A stretch of DNA of 64,000 nucleotides. Origin: Paracidovorax wautersii (lineage in GTDB: Bacteria > Pseudomonadota > Gammaproteobacteria > Burkholderiales > Burkholderiaceae_C). A program made the translations under genes and the position numbers. The notes under the pieces are model-generated. The model had not been told where the DNA came from and ran no database searches. It worked only from the letters and a program-made list of their open reading frames with translations. The stretch spans positions 110,922-174,921 of the forward strand of contig NZ_FONX01000011.1 of assembly GCF_900113035.1 (NCBI RefSeq). The letters are read 5' to 3'. Below, one piece after another: positions 35,094-43,040 of this stretch. The number at the start of each line of letters is the position of its first letter. Position 1 is the stretch's first letter.

Positions 35094-35831
35094 ATGCTGG
35101 CCGCCACCGCCTGGACCGCCCTGGCCATGGGCCTTCTGGGCGGGCCGCACTGCCTGGCCATGTGCGCCGCCCCGTGCGGCGCGATCACCCGCTCGCCCTT
35201 GCCCGCCCATGTGGCCGTGGCGGCACCTGCGGGTGAACAGGTACTGCGTCGCCTGGAGCGCCCGTCGCTCGCGCGCACCGCGCTCTTCCATGCCGGGCGC
35301 ATCGCGGGCTATGCGGCGGCCGGCGCGCTGGCAGCGCTGGCCATGGACCGGCTCGCCTGGCTGACCCAGCAGACCTCCGCGCTCAAGCCTGCCTGGACGC
35401 TGCTGCACGTCGCCGTGCTGGCCTGGGGCCTCTTGATGATGCTGCAGGCGCGCCAGCCGGCCTGGATCGAGCGGGCAGGGCGGGGCGCCTGGCGCCAGGT
35501 GGCCCCGGTGATCGCGCGCCCGGGCGGGGCGCTGGCTGCGGGCAGCGCCTGGGCGCTCATGCCTTGCGGCCTGCTCTACTCGGCCCTGCTCGTGGCCGCG
35601 CTCTCGGGCAGCGTGGCGGCCGGGGCGGCCACCATGGCGCTCTTCGGCCTGGGCGGCACCGTGTGGCTGCTGGCCGGGCCCTGGGCATGGGGCCGGTTGC
35701 GCAGCCGGCTCGACCGGGCTCGCGGCGGCTGGGGAACGCGTCTGGCCGGGCTGCTGCTGTGCGGCGTCGCGGCCTGGGCGCTGTGGCTGGATCTGAGCCA
35801 TTCCGCCCCCGGTTTGTGGTGCCTTCCATAG
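35094..35831 (+). CDS. sulfite exporter TauE/SafE-like (COG2836 type) membrane protein
   Basis: A 245-residue membrane protein with six or so hydrophobic segments. The N-terminal GGPHCLAMCAAPCGAI motif (His and three Cys) and a second AWALMPCGLLYSALLVAA segment are typical of the COG2836 group often linked to cbb3 oxidase and copper genes. It begins 14 bases after hemN and is probably co-transcribed. A role in copper or metal handling for oxidase assembly is plausible but inferred; the family name does not show sulfite transport here. Confidence 0.85.
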   Translation: MLAATAWTALAMGLLGGPHCLAMCAAPCGAITRSPLPAHVAVAAPAGEQVLRRLERPSLARTALFHAGRIAGYAAAGALAALAMDRLAWLTQQTSALKPAWTLLHVAVLAWGLLMMLQARQPAWIERAGRGAWRQVAPVIARPGGALAAGSAWALMPCGLLYSALLVAALSGSVAAGAATMALFGLGGTVWLLAGPWAWGRLRSRLDRARGGWGTRLAGLLLCGVAAWALWLDLSHSAPGLWCLP

Positions 35832-35860
35832 GGCGCGGCTATCGGCCTTGAGGCCGGATG

Positions 35861-35889
35861 TTGTTGCCATGCGATACGCAGGGCACAAT
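35861..35889 (+). promoter_or_regulatory. sigma-70-like promoter upstream of the HD-GYP gene
   Basis: TTGTTG (35861-35866) and CACAAT (35884-35889) are 17 bases apart. Transcription would begin near 35896, about 70 bases before the GTG start. It follows the end of the TauE/SafE-like gene by 30 bases, so the c-di-GMP pair likely has its own promoter. Confidence 0.5.
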
Positions 35890-35964
35890 TGTTAACGATA
35901 GCTCCCAGCTGGCGATATATTCAGCGGTCTCCTTCAACGCGACGCGTTGCGCGGCCCCCATCTC

Positions 35965-37290
35965 GTGAACAACAGCAGCGTCCTCATCGACATTCGTCAG
36001 CTACGGGTCGGTATGTACATCCAGCTCGATGTGGGCTGGCTGCGCCATCCGTTTCCGACCAGCAGCTTCAAGCTGACCAGCCCCGAGCAGATCCAGCAGC
36101 TGCGCTCGCTGGGCGTGCCGCAGATCCGCTACGTTCCGGCCAAGAGCGACCTCGCCGCCGCGCAGGCAGCGCTCCAGAACGACGCACCGCCTCAGGCCGG
36201 CGAGCCCGCGCCGGCGCCATCGGCGCAGCCCGCCGGCGCGGCAGCGGCGCCGCTCACCGGCATCTCCGCATTGCGCGCCCGGCGCCTCGCGGCCCTGGCC
36301 CTGGTCAACGCCCAGCGCGTGGCCGTGGATCGCTGCGACCAGCGCTTTTCCGAAGTCACCCGCGGCTACCAGCAGCTCACGGCCAAGCTGCCGTCCGACC
36401 CGCGCGAGGCGCGGACGCTGGCGGATTCCCTGGTCGGCAGCAGCGTGGCCGAAGTGCTCGACAACGGCGACTCGGCGATCCAGCTGCTCTCGCAAGGCGT
36501 GGGTGCGCAGCCCGCCATGCATGCGGTCAACGTGATGGTGCTTTCCCTGCTGCTGGGCCGCGCGCTGGGCGTGGCTCGCGACGGCCTGCTCGACATCGGC
36601 AAGGCGGCCCTGCTCCACGATGTGGGCAAGCATGTGCTGCCCCTGCACCTGGCGGAGCCGGCCAGCCCGCTCTCGCCGCCCGACTGCCAGCGCTACCAGA
36701 GCCACGTCGCGGAATCGGTCAATGCGGTGCGCAGCATGGGGCTGCCCGGCCCCGTGCAGGTGGCCATCGCCCAGCACCATGAGATGGCCGACGGCAGCGG
36801 CTTCCCCCTGGGCCTGCATGCCGAGGACCTGAGCCGCGCCGGCCAGATCGTGGCCCTGGTCAACCATTACGACCGGGCCTGCAACCCCTTGCACGGCGCC
36901 ACGGCGCTGACCCCGCACGAGGCGCTCTCGGTCATCTACGCCCAGCACAAGATGCGGTTCGACGCCATCGTGCTGGGGGCCTTCATCCGCATGATGGGCG
37001 TCTATCCCCCGGGTTCGGTGGTGCAGCTGGTGAACGACCGCTACGCACTCGTCATGTCGGTCAATTCGTCGCGCCCGCTGCGCCCCCGGGTGCTGGTGCA
37101 CGACCCCCGCGTGCCCAAGGACGAGGCGCTGGTGCTCGACCTGGAAACGGTGCCCGAACTCGGCATCCGCCGCAGCCTGAGGCCCTCGCAGCTGCCGCGC
37201 GACGCCCTCGACTACCTCGCGCCGCGCCAGCGCATCTGCTACTTCTTCGAGCGAGCGGCCGAACCCAGCTCTGGCGAGGCCGCGCCGTGA
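35965..37290 (+). CDS. HD-GYP domain cyclic-di-GMP phosphodiesterase
   Basis: A 441-residue soluble protein. An N-terminal DUF3391-like region (IDIRQLRVGMYIQLDVGW) occupies about residues 8-75, then an Ala/Pro-rich linker. The HD-GYP domain covers about residues 170-370 with LLHDVGKHVLP (H218, D219) and QHHEMADGSGFP (H271, H272), so metal ligands look intact. GTG 35965 is preferred over TTG 35947 from the conserved MNNSSVLIDIR start. Its stop overlaps the GTG of the next gene (GTGA). It should hydrolyse c-di-GMP. Confidence 0.92.
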   Translation: MNNSSVLIDIRQLRVGMYIQLDVGWLRHPFPTSSFKLTSPEQIQQLRSLGVPQIRYVPAKSDLAAAQAALQNDAPPQAGEPAPAPSAQPAGAAAAPLTGISALRARRLAALALVNAQRVAVDRCDQRFSEVTRGYQQLTAKLPSDPREARTLADSLVGSSVAEVLDNGDSAIQLLSQGVGAQPAMHAVNVMVLSLLLGRALGVARDGLLDIGKAALLHDVGKHVLPLHLAEPASPLSPPDCQRYQSHVAESVNAVRSMGLPGPVQVAIAQHHEMADGSGFPLGLHAEDLSRAGQIVALVNHYDRACNPLHGATALTPHEALSVIYAQHKMRFDAIVLGAFIRMMGVYPPGSVVQLVNDRYALVMSVNSSRPLRPRVLVHDPRVPKDEALVLDLETVPELGIRRSLRPSQLPRDALDYLAPRQRICYFFERAAEPSSGEAAP

Positions 37291-39773
37291 CAGGGCTGCC
37301 ACGCGCCACGGGCGGCTGGTTCGCCATCACCGATGGCCTGGCCGAAGCCGTATGGCTGGTGGACCCGGCCACGCAGCGCGTGTTGCATGCCAACCAGGCT
37401 GCGGCGGAGCTGACGGGCCTGCCGGTGGCAGGCATGGTGGGCCAGTCCGTGCTGCAGCTCGCGGCCACGCCCGAGGACCAGATCTTCTGGAGCCAGCCGG
37501 CCGAGGCCATCCTGGAAGGCCTGGATTCGCGCACCTGCGTGCTGCACCGCGACGGGCGGCTGCTGCCGGTGGACCGGCGCGCCGTGGCCGTCAACCTGCC
37601 TTCGGGCGAGCGGCTGCTGCTGCTGACCATGGTGAACCGCTCCCGCGAAACCGCGGCCGAGCACGAGCTGGAAACCCTGCTGGCCGAACTGCGCGCCACG
37701 CTCGATTCCGCGGCCGACGGCATCATGGTGTGCGACCTGCAGGGCCGGGTGCGCGCCTTCAACCAGCGGCTGGCGCTGCTCTGGAACCTGCCGCGCGAGC
37801 TGCTCCTGCAGCGCGACGACGATGCGGTCCACGCCCACCTCGAGTCCCAGGTCTCCGACGTGCCGGCCTACCGCGCGCGGCTGGCGGCCATCGCCCGGCA
37901 GCCGCTGGAGGAAACCAGCGACGTGATCCGCCTGCGCAGCGGCCTGCTGATGGAGCGCCGTTCGGTGCCGCAGCGCGTGCACGGCCGGCCGACGGGGCGC
38001 GTCTTCTCGTTCCGCGACATCACGCGCCAGTCCGAGACGCAGGCCGGCCTGCGCCTGGCGGCGGGCGTCTTCGAATCGAGCCTGGACGCGATCTTCATCG
38101 CCGACCACCAGCACCGCATCGTCCGCATGAACCCGGGCTGCGAGCGGCTGGTGGGCGTGGGCCCCCGGCTGCGCCTGGAGCTGCCCGCGCAGGCCCTGTT
38201 CCGCAGCGAGGACGATGGCGCCGCGCTGATGCGGCAGGTGCAGGCCGGCTGGGAGCTGGAGGGCTTCTGGGAGGGCGACCTGGAACTGCTGCGCAGCCAG
38301 GGGGAGCCCTGCGCGGTGCACCTCTCCTGGGTGGCGCTGCGCGACGATGCCGGCGCGATCATGCAGAGCATCGGCTTCATGCGCGACCTCACCTCCGAGC
38401 GCGCCGCGCAAAAGCGCATCGAGCAGCTGGCCTTCAGCGACGTGCTGACCGGCCTGCCCAACCGGCTGCTGCTGGCGCGCCGGGTGCAGTCCGCCATCGC
38501 CGTGGCCGAGCAGCAGCCGGACACGCGCTTCGCGGTCCTGTTCCTCGACCTGGATCGCTTCAAGATCATCAACGACTCGCTGGGCCATCCCTTCGGCGAC
38601 CGCGTGCTCAAGCTGGTGGCCGAGCGGCTGCAGTCCAGCCTGCGCGCGACCGACATGCTCTGCCGGCTGGGCGGCGACGAATTCGTCATCTACCTGCATG
38701 CCAGCGAGGCCACGATCGCCCAGAGCGTGGCGCGCCGCATCCTCGACGACATGCTGCGCTCCTTCGTGCTCGACGGCATGGCGTTCTCCATCCAGTGCAG
38801 CATCGGCGTGGCGCTCTACCCGCAGGACGGCACCACGCTGGACGAACTCATCAAGCAGGCCGACACCGCCATGTACCGCGTCAAGGAGCGGGGGCGCGGC
38901 AGCTACGGCTTCTACCAGCCGCAGATGAACGCCAACCTGCTCTCGCGCATGCAGATGGAACACGGCATGCGCCAGGCCCTGGGCCTGGGCGAGATGGCGG
39001 TGCACTACCAGCCGCAGGTCTGCATGGCCACCGGCCGCATCGTCGGCGCCGAGGCGCTGGTGCGCTGGACCAGCCCCGAGTTCGGGCCGGTCTCGCCGGG
39101 TGTGTTCATTCCGCTGGCCGAGGAGTCGGGCTTCATCGTCACGCTGGGCGCCTGGGTGCTCGAACGCGCCATCGAAGAAGCCGCGCGCTGGATGCGGGCC
39201 GGCACGCCGCTGGTCATGGCCGTGAACGTGTCGGCGCTCGAATTCCGCCAGCCGGATTTCGTCGAGCGGCTGACCATGCTGCTGGAGCGGCACGGCCTGC
39301 CGGCCACGCTGCTGGAGCTGGAGCTGACCGAGACCATCCTGCTGCAGGACGCCCGCGAGATGGAGCAGCGCGTGAGCGCGCTGGCGCAGCTCGGCGCGGG
39401 CCTGTCCATCGACGACTTCGGCACCGGCTATTCGAGCCTGGCCTATCTGAAGAAGCTCACCATCCACAAGCTCAAGATCGACCAGTCGTTCGTGCGCGGC
39501 CTGCCGGACGACGAGGGCGACTGCGGCATCGTCGCCGCCATCATCAGCATGGGGCGCGCGCTGCACATCGAGGTGATCGCCGAAGGGGTGGAGACGCTGG
39601 AGCAGCGCGCAGCGCTCGAGCGCATGGGCTGCGAGTACTTCCAGGGGTTTCTCTGCGCGCCGGGCCTGCCGGCGACCGAGATGCGCACCTGGCTCGCGGG
39701 CCTGAAGGGGGGCGCCTGGACGCCCGCGCCTGCGCTGGCGGGACCGTCGAAAGCGACATCGGCACCCGGCTGA
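37287..39773 (+). CDS. PAS-GGDEF-EAL dual-domain cyclic-di-GMP protein
   Basis: An 828-residue cytoplasmic protein without clear membrane spans. Three PAS-like regions lie at about residues 10-115, 130-250 and 255-370. GGDEF is intact (462-466) and preceded by an RATD inhibitory-site motif. The EAL domain starts at E589 (EALVRW) and keeps ELTETILL, IDDFGTGYSSL and QGFLCAP, so both activities look possible. It starts with GTG inside the HD-GYP stop, so expression is probably coupled. The signal sensed by the PAS domains is unknown. Confidence 0.94.
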   Translation: MTGLPRATGGWFAITDGLAEAVWLVDPATQRVLHANQAAAELTGLPVAGMVGQSVLQLAATPEDQIFWSQPAEAILEGLDSRTCVLHRDGRLLPVDRRAVAVNLPSGERLLLLTMVNRSRETAAEHELETLLAELRATLDSAADGIMVCDLQGRVRAFNQRLALLWNLPRELLLQRDDDAVHAHLESQVSDVPAYRARLAAIARQPLEETSDVIRLRSGLLMERRSVPQRVHGRPTGRVFSFRDITRQSETQAGLRLAAGVFESSLDAIFIADHQHRIVRMNPGCERLVGVGPRLRLELPAQALFRSEDDGAALMRQVQAGWELEGFWEGDLELLRSQGEPCAVHLSWVALRDDAGAIMQSIGFMRDLTSERAAQKRIEQLAFSDVLTGLPNRLLLARRVQSAIAVAEQQPDTRFAVLFLDLDRFKIINDSLGHPFGDRVLKLVAERLQSSLRATDMLCRLGGDEFVIYLHASEATIAQSVARRILDDMLRSFVLDGMAFSIQCSIGVALYPQDGTTLDELIKQADTAMYRVKERGRGSYGFYQPQMNANLLSRMQMEHGMRQALGLGEMAVHYQPQVCMATGRIVGAEALVRWTSPEFGPVSPGVFIPLAEESGFIVTLGAWVLERAIEEAARWMRAGTPLVMAVNVSALEFRQPDFVERLTMLLERHGLPATLLELELTETILLQDAREMEQRVSALAQLGAGLSIDDFGTGYSSLAYLKKLTIHKLKIDQSFVRGLPDDEGDCGIVAAIISMGRALHIEVIAEGVETLEQRAALERMGCEYFQGFLCAPGLPATEMRTWLAGLKGGAWTPAPALAGPSKATSAPG

Positions 39774-39794
39774 ACTCTGAAAGCAGGTTCAGCG
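39769..39794. terminator. inverted repeat at the end of the GGDEF-EAL gene
   Basis: GCTGAAC (39769-39775) and GTTCAGC (39788-39794) flank a twelve-base loop and include the stop codon. There is no T-run on either strand, so terminator function is uncertain. It lies about 20 bases past the predicted 3' end of 6S RNA on the opposite strand. Confidence 0.3.
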
Positions 39795-39812
39795 GGTGGG
39801 GTGGCGGGGGAA

Positions 39813-39992
39813 TAAGGTGTCTGCGAATGCCACCGAGCCGTCATCCTGAACCGGGGGTTCAGGGGGGCGAGGGCAGCCAGGCGTTGGGTTCATCTGACGC
39901 GAGATGATCACGCTCACCGGGCAATGTACCAAGCCCTTGCTCAGGGAGCATTGGTTCAAGGAAATATAAAGCCCAGCAGCACCGCAGACGCC
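39813..39992 (-). ncRNA. ssrS: 6S RNA
   Basis: On the minus strand the region reads like 6S RNA, which binds the sigma-70 RNA polymerase holoenzyme. The closing stem pairs GGCGTCTGCG (near 39991-39982) with CGCAGACACC (near 39826-39817), with one mismatch. Conserved segments follow in E. coli order: CTCCCTGAGC, GGTGAGCGTG, then CCCTGAACCCCCGGTTCAGG, matching the E. coli hairpin around CUUGAACCAAGGGUUCAAG. A -10 element TACAAT lies at 40001-39996. Length (about 180) and position just downstream of zapA are typical. Both ends are estimates. Confidence 0.88.
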
Positions 39993-40133
39993 TCGATTGT
40001 AGGCCTGCCGCGGCGGGCCCGCGGCGCAAAACCCACCGGCTTGTGTTGGCGAAGCGCTGCGGCTTGCATGCCCGCGCGATTGGCGCGATAAGGCGCGCGC
40101 CCGCCGCATGCGCGACCGGGCGGCGCAGGGCGA

Positions 40134-40544
40134 TCAGGCCGGCTGTTGGTGCTGCGGCTGCGGCTGCTGATGCTGCTCTTCGTGCAGGGCCGCGTCGAGC
40201 CGCTGCAGCAGCGACTGCAGGCGCTCCTGCTGCTGCGCGGTGTCTTCCGGCGCCTGGCCGGAGCCGGCCTGCACATCTTCGAGCGCCAGCGTGCCCTGGC
40301 CGGGCGCGGGCGCTCGCTCGCTGGCGGCGGCCTGGTCTGCGGCCTCGCGGTCGCCCAGTTCGAAGGCCATGTTCACCGCGGCCAGCACGGCGATGCGCTC
40401 GCGCGCCCGCACCTTGCCGGCGTCGCGGATGCGCGTCATGGCCGCGTCCACGCGTTCCACCGCGGCCATCAGGCGCGGCTCGTGGCCTTCGGGGCAGACT
40501 AGCAGATAGCTCTGCTGCAGGATGCGGACCTCGATCTGCTTCAT
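40134..40544 (-). CDS. zapA: cell division protein ZapA
   Basis: A 136-residue FtsZ-associated protein. The N-terminal about 70 residues match ZapA (IEVRILQQSYLLVCPEGHEPRLMAAVERVD ... RERIAVLAAVNMAFEL in order). The C-terminal part is coiled-coil-like and Gln-rich (QQQERLQSLLQRLDAALHEE). It stabilises FtsZ protofilaments at the division ring. The ATG overlaps the stop of the upstream zapB-like gene by four bases. 6S RNA lies downstream, the usual order in proteobacteria. Confidence 0.93.
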   Translation of the reverse strand: MKQIEVRILQQSYLLVCPEGHEPRLMAAVERVDAAMTRIRDAGKVRARERIAVLAAVNMAFELGDREAADQAAASERAPAPGQGTLALEDVQAGSGQAPEDTAQQQERLQSLLQRLDAALHEEQHQQPQPQHQQPA

Positions 40545-40762
40545 GGGGCGTCCTTCGCGTCGGTGGCAGGGGGCAGGCGGTCGAGCAGGGCATCGACGCG
40601 CGCGCGCGCCGCGCTGAGCCGCGACCTGAGCGAGTCGCGCTCGCGCGTGAGTTCCGTCACCTGCTGCGTCAGCAGCGTGTTGGCGCGATGGAGTTCGGCG
40701 TGCCGCTGCAGCAGCCGCTCGACCCGCTCGGCGATCTCATCGATGGAGGTGGTGTGTGCCAT
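40541..40762 (-). CDS. ZapB-like small coiled-coil protein
   Basis: A 73-residue protein, almost entirely a heptad-like coiled coil (IDEIAERVERLLQRH ... ELTRERDSLRSRLSAARARVD). Such small proteins (DUF904/TIGR02449 type) precede zapA in many beta- and gamma-proteobacteria and are taken to act in division. ATG 40762 is chosen because the frame further upstream is Arg/Pro-rich and runs into the riboswitch. The functional link comes from context. Confidence 0.82.
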   Translation of the reverse strand: MAHTTSIDEIAERVERLLQRHAELHRANTLLTQQVTELTRERDSLRSRLSAARARVDALLDRLPPATDAKDAP

Positions 40763-40812
40763 AGAGCCTGGGATTGTAGGGTTGGGCCGCCGGGGCCGTA
40801 AAATCCGCGCCG

Positions 40813-41070
40813 TTGGTGCTCGCGGCGTGGTTCGCATGCCGCAGTTCAACGGGAAGCAGGGAGGTGCGCCGCCGGGGTCGTGAAGACGTCTCCCGCCAGG
40901 CCCGCCGTGCCTGCGCTGCCCCCGCAACGGTCAGCGGACGAATCGCCCTGCGGTAGCGACGAAGCGGCACAGGGCGCTTCCCACTCCACGCACGAAGCCA
41001 CTGGGCGCGTTGAACAAGCGCCTGGGAAGGCGTGTGGAATGCGTGCCGCCAGCCCGGATACCGGCCAACA
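40813..41070 (+). promoter_or_regulatory. cobalamin riboswitch upstream of btuB
   Basis: The AdoCbl-type aptamer core elements appear in order: AACGGGAAGCAGGGAGGTG, then CCCCGCAACGGTCAGCGG, then GAAGCCACTGGGCG, CGCCTGGGAAGGCG and the B12 box CAGCCCGGATACCGGCC (about 41050-41066). Extra stem material lies between the second and third elements. It heads the btuB-cobB-cobU transcript and should shut it down when adenosylcobalamin is plentiful. A hairpin GACCGG-N7-CCGGTC at about 41130-41148 may be part of the expression platform. Confidence 0.94.
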
Positions 41071-41177
41071 CGGTGGCCACCCGAACTCATCCGCCCCAGG
41101 GCGTCGAGCGGGCGGCCGTGATGCCCAAGGACCGGCGGGGAGGCCGGTCAGGGTGATTCCCTCTGTGCCCCTTTCCC

Positions 41178-43040
41178 ATGAAGAACCATCGTTCGATCCC
41201 TGCGCGCCTGGCCGCGCTGCCCTTGCTGCTGGGCGCTGCCTGGCCCGCGCTTTCCTTTTCCCAGACCCTGCTGGCGCAAGCCGCCACCACCTCGCAGCTG
41301 CGCGAGACCGTGGTGACCGCCACGCGCACCGAGCGTCCGCTCGCCGACCTGGTGGCCGACGTCTCCGTGCTCGACCATGACGCCATCGAGCGCAGCGGCG
41401 CCGTGGGCGTGGCCGACCTGCTGGCACGCCTGCCGGGCGTGGAGTTCGCCCGCAGCGGCGGCATCGGTGGCACCACCAGCGTCTTCCTGCGCGGGGCGGA
41501 GAGCCGCTTCACGGCCGTCTATATCGACGGCGTGCGGGTCGATACGCAGACCACCGGCGGCGCGCAGTGGGAGCAGATCCCGCTCGCGCAGATCGATCGC
41601 ATCGAAGTGCTGCGCGGCCCGGCGGCCGCCGTCTATGGCTCCGACGCCATCGGCGGCGTGGTGCAGCTCTTCACCAGGAAGGGCGAAGGCCCGGCCGCGC
41701 CCTACGCCCAGGTCGGCCTGGGCAGCCACGGCACGCGCACGGCACAGGCCGGCGTGAGCGGCGGCGCGGGCGCGCTGGACTATTCGCTCGGCATCTCGCA
41801 CGAGCGCAGCGACGGCTTCAACGCCCGCCCCATCCCCACCGCCAACCCTGACGACGACGGCTACCGCCGCAGCTCGGGCAACGCCCGCGTGGGCCTGCAG
41901 ATCGATGCGCGCAACCGCATCGAAGGCACGCTGCTGGCCAGCAACCTGTGGTCGCAGTACGACGGCTTCACCCCCGGGGCCGACGACGTCAGCCGCCAGC
42001 AGCTGCGCACCGGCGGCCTGACCTGGACGTCGCGCTGGAGCGATGCCTACACCACCCGCGTGCAGGCCACCGCGTCGCGCAGCAGCTACGGCACCGCGCC
42101 GGACACGTACCGCACCGACACCACGCTGCGCAACTACCTCTTCCAGAACGAATGGCGCCTGGGCGCGCAGACCTTCACCGCCGCGCTGGAGCGCCGCGAG
42201 GACGAACTGCACAACCCCGCCACCGACTTCACCACCGACCTGCGCGGCAAGCGCTCGCAGAACGCGCTGGCCCTGGGCTACGGTGTGAGCGCGGGCGCGC
42301 ATTCGCTGCAGGCCAACCTGCGGCATGACGACGACAGCGAATTCGGCGGCAAGACCACCGGCAGCCTGGCCTACGGCTTCGCCGTCACGCCGCAGTGGCG
42401 CGCCACCGTGTCGGCCGGCACGTCGTTCCGTGCGCCCACGCTCTACCAGCGCTTCAGCGAATACGGCGTGGCCACGCTGCAGCCCGAAAGCGGCCGCAAC
42501 GTCGAGGCCGGCCTGCGCTGGACCGAGGGCGCGAGCAGCGTGGGCGTGGTGGCCTACCGCAACCGCGTGCGCAACCTCATCAACTTCGGCGCGCCCGGCA
42601 CCTGCGCCAGCGACTTCGGCTGCTACGAAAGCGTGGGCCGCGGCGAATACAGCGGCATCACCCTCACCGGCACGCACCGCCTGGGCCGCGTGAACCTGCG
42701 CGGCTCCATCGACTGGCAGGACCCGCGTGACCTGACCCGCGACCGCCAGCTCGCACGCCGGGCCAAGCACCACGCCGTGCTGGGTGCCGACACGCAGCTC
42801 GCCGGCTGGACCTGGGGCGCCGAGCTGCAGGCCTCGGGCCGCCGCTACGACGATGCCGCCAACACCAAGGTGCTGGGCGGCTACGGGCTGGTCAACCTCT
42901 ACGCCAGCACCCGCGTGGCGCGCGACTTCACCCTGCTGGCCCGCGTGGACAACCTGAACGACAAGCGCTACGAGACGGCCAGCACCTATGCCACGGCCGG
43001 CCGCACGCTGTACGTGGCACTGAAATGGGCGCCTCAATGA
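41178..43040 (+). CDS. btuB: TonB-dependent vitamin B12 receptor
   Basis: A 620-residue outer-membrane receptor. A signal peptide covers about residues 1-36 (ending LAQA). The TonB box is ETVVTATRTE, followed by the plug domain (VADLLARLPGVEFARSGG, VEVLRGP-like IEVLRGPAAAVYGSDAIGG). A 22-strand barrel follows, ending in the aromatic TLYVALKWAPQ. It imports corrinoids and is headed by a cobalamin riboswitch, fixing the substrate. The stop overlaps the cobB start (ATGA). No clear Shine-Dalgarno precedes ATG 41178. Confidence 0.95.
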   Translation: MKNHRSIPARLAALPLLLGAAWPALSFSQTLLAQAATTSQLRETVVTATRTERPLADLVADVSVLDHDAIERSGAVGVADLLARLPGVEFARSGGIGGTTSVFLRGAESRFTAVYIDGVRVDTQTTGGAQWEQIPLAQIDRIEVLRGPAAAVYGSDAIGGVVQLFTRKGEGPAAPYAQVGLGSHGTRTAQAGVSGGAGALDYSLGISHERSDGFNARPIPTANPDDDGYRRSSGNARVGLQIDARNRIEGTLLASNLWSQYDGFTPGADDVSRQQLRTGGLTWTSRWSDAYTTRVQATASRSSYGTAPDTYRTDTTLRNYLFQNEWRLGAQTFTAALERREDELHNPATDFTTDLRGKRSQNALALGYGVSAGAHSLQANLRHDDDSEFGGKTTGSLAYGFAVTPQWRATVSAGTSFRAPTLYQRFSEYGVATLQPESGRNVEAGLRWTEGASSVGVVAYRNRVRNLINFGAPGTCASDFGCYESVGRGEYSGITLTGTHRLGRVNLRGSIDWQDPRDLTRDRQLARRAKHHAVLGADTQLAGWTWGAELQASGRRYDDAANTKVLGGYGLVNLYASTRVARDFTLLARVDNLNDKRYETASTYATAGRTLYVALKWAPQ

